The notes under the pieces are model-generated. The model was not told the origin of the DNA and made no database searches. It was given only the letters and a program-made list of their open reading frames with translations. Made by a program: the position numbers and the translations under genes. A stretch of DNA of 14,947 nt from Rubrivivax sp. (lineage in GTDB: Bacteria; Pseudomonadota; Gammaproteobacteria; Burkholderiales; Burkholderiaceae_C), in NCBI GenBank assembly GCA_030693565.1, contig JAUYAJ010000715.1, forward strand, positions 1-14,947. Reading direction: 5' to 3'. Shown piece after piece: positions 13,608 through 14,947 of this stretch (the stretch's first letter is position 1; each line of letters begins with the position of its first letter).

Positions 13608-14810
13608 ATGTACGACACCCCGCTCACCGCCTTGGTGCTCAGCGGCGGCGGTGCCCGCGCGGCCTACCAGGTCGGTGTGCTGCGCGCCATCGCCCGCCTG
13701 CGCCGCCAGCATGCCGGCGCCAGTGCGCTGCGCCGCAACCCCTTTGGCATCATTTGCGGCACCTCTGCCGGCGCCATCAACGCCGCCGCGCTGGCCTGCA
13801 ACATCGACCGCTTCGATGCCTCGGTCGACGGTGTCTGCGAGGTCTGGGAGAACTTCAGCGCCGACCAGGTGTTTCGCGCCGACTCGCTGGGCGTGATCCG
13901 CAGCGGTGCCCAGTGGCTGACGATGTTGTCGGTGGGCTGGGTGATCGCGCGCTGGCGCCGCGCTCGGCCGCGCTCGCTGTTCGACAACTCACCGCTGGCC
14001 GATCTGCTGCAGCGCCTGGTGCCGCTGGACCGCTTGCCGCAACTGCTGGCCAAGCGCCATCTGCAGGCGCTGTCCATCAGCGCCTCGGGCTATAGCAGCG
14101 GCGAGCACATCACCTTCTTCCAGTCGGCCTTCGAGTCCGAATCGTGGGTGCGCTCGCAGCGCATCGCCGTGCCGGCCAAACTGACCCATGCGCACCTGAT
14201 GGCGTCGTCGGCAATTCCGTTCATCTTCCCGGCCACCGAGCTTGAGCACGACGGCCAGACCGGCTGGTACGGCGACGGCTCGATGCGGCAGACGGCGCCG
14301 TTGTCGGCGGCCATTCACCTGGGCGCGCAGCGTGTGCTGGTGATCGGCGCCGGTCGCCTGCAGGAGCCACCGGGCCGGCGCATCGCCGACACCGGCTACC
14401 CCAGCCTGGCGCAGATTGCCGGCCACGCGATGTCGAGCATCTTCCTCGATGCGCTGGCGATGGACGTCGAGCGCTTGCAGCGCATCAACCGCACGCTGGC
14501 GCTGCTGCCCGAGAGCGCCCGTGTCGGCACGCCGCTGCGGTCGCTGGAGGCGCTGGTGATCGCGCCGACGCAGCGCCTGGACGACATCGCCGCGCGCCAC
14601 CTGGGCAGCTTGCCGGCGCCGGTGCGCGCGATGCTGCGCGGCGTCGGCGTCGGCGGGCAGGGCACCGAAGCGCGCGGCGCCGCGCTGGCCAGCTACCTGC
14701 TGTTCGAGGCGCCGTACACGCGCGAGCTGATGGCGCTGGGCGAGGCCGACACCTGGGCCCGGCGCGACGAGGTGCTGGCCTTCTTCGGCTGGCACGAGCG
14801 CCAGGGCTGA
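13608..14810 (+). CDS. Patatin-like phospholipase family protein
   Basis: The 400-residue protein has the patatin catalytic features. LVLSGGGARAAYQVGVLRAI (9-28) holds the oxyanion-hole glycine motif GGGxR. GTSAG (51-55) is the nucleophile elbow with Ser53. GWYGDGSMRQTAPL carries the dyad aspartate Asp223 in a DG motif. Patatins are lipid acyl hydrolases using a Ser-Asp dyad. The later part (FLDALAMDVERLQRINRTL) resembles C-terminal helices of bacterial patatin homologues of about 400 residues. No signal peptide is visible, so it may be cytoplasmic or membrane-associated; the lipid substrate is unknown. The ATG is the first usable start in a frame that continues, without ATG, GTG or TTG, from the dnaE stop codon. 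The Shine-Dalgarno is weak (AGAG, about 8 bases upstream). Same direction as dnaE, 99 bases after it. Confidence 0.9.
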   Translation: MYDTPLTALVLSGGGARAAYQVGVLRAIARLRRQHAGASALRRNPFGIICGTSAGAINAAALACNIDRFDASVDGVCEVWENFSADQVFRADSLGVIRSGAQWLTMLSVGWVIARWRRARPRSLFDNSPLADLLQRLVPLDRLPQLLAKRHLQALSISASGYSSGEHITFFQSAFESESWVRSQRIAVPAKLTHAHLMASSAIPFIFPATELEHDGQTGWYGDGSMRQTAPLSAAIHLGAQRVLVIGAGRLQEPPGRRIADTGYPSLAQIAGHAMSSIFLDALAMDVERLQRINRTLALLPESARVGTPLRSLEALVIAPTQRLDDIAARHLGSLPAPVRAMLRGVGVGGQGTEARGAALASYLLFEAPYTRELMALGEADTWARRDEVLAFFGWHERQG

Positions 14811-14839
14811 GAGGCTGTGAAGATATGAATCACGCCCGC

Positions 14840-14940
14840 GTAGACCCCCAGAAAGGGCGCCCTCAAGGCGCAAAGCGCAGACGGGTCCGTAGACCCGGCG
14901 AGCATTTGCAACGCCGAGGGGGCGCTTTCTGGGGGCCTAC
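14840..14940. repeat. Large nested inverted repeat with GTAG ends, REP-like or terminator
   Basis: The arms 14840-14864 and 14916-14940 are inverted repeats matching at 22 of 25 positions; both share GTAG, CCCCCAGAAAG and CCCTC when read inwards. Inside, GGCG (14867-14870) can pair with CGCC (14912-14915), and CGGGTC-CGTA-GACCCG (14882-14897) forms a perfect 6-base apical stem. The octamer GTAGACCC occurs at 14840 and again at 14889. It begins 29 bases after the phospholipase stop. GTAG at the outer end of a palindrome is a hallmark of REP elements mobilised by RAYT-type transposases. The alternatives are a composite terminator or the end of a mobile element lying beyond the window. Confidence 0.55.
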
Positions 14941-14947
14941 CCGAAGG

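Noticed and set aside
14811..14947. Possible attC site or insertion-sequence end at the right edge
   Set aside because: No RYYYAAC/GTTRRRY core pairs and no transposase reading frame are visible; only the inverted repeat itself can be supported.

Overview
The window is very GC-rich, densely packed, and coded on both strands. Protein similarities recalled from memory (DnaE, TrhO, ChrB/ChrA, a patatin-like phospholipase next to dnaE) point to a betaproteobacterium of the order Burkholderiales, perhaps near Leptothrix, Rubrivivax or Ideonella. That placement is inference and no search was run. No rRNA, tRNA, CRISPR array, complete insertion sequence or replication origin was found. The longest stretch without a gene is about 190 bases.

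Left part (1-3533). A leftward gene runs off the left edge and encodes the secreted N-terminus of an RHS/YD-repeat-like protein. Across a 192-base intergenic region with two clear dyads lies a rightward chromate-resistance operon: chrB (sensor/regulator), chrA (efflux pump) and a small single-domain rhodanese. chrB and chrA overlap by four bases, and the rhodanese follows 14 bases later.

Middle part (3537-9854). A leftward gene encodes a biotin-carrier domain fused to an acyl-CoA carboxyltransferase. It is divergent from a soluble hybrid histidine kinase with three clear PAS domains, a fourth possible one and a C-terminal receiver. The kinase has lost both asparagines of its ATP-binding N box, which is the most unusual protein-level observation here. 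A leftward pair follows, trhO (tRNA U34 hydroxylase) overlapping an alpha/beta hydrolase by four bases.

Right part (9969-14947). dnaE, the catalytic subunit of DNA polymerase III, is complete and divergent from trhO. After a strong hairpin comes a patatin-like phospholipase gene. The last 100 bases form a large nested inverted repeat with GTAG at both outer ends, resembling a REP-type element or a composite terminator.

Most genes look like ordinary chromosomal housekeeping or resistance genes. I found no convincing multi-gene undescribed system. The best leads are the kinase with the degenerate N box, the carrier-carboxyltransferase fusion without a local biotin carboxylase, the operator-like dyads before chrB, and the terminal inverted repeat.
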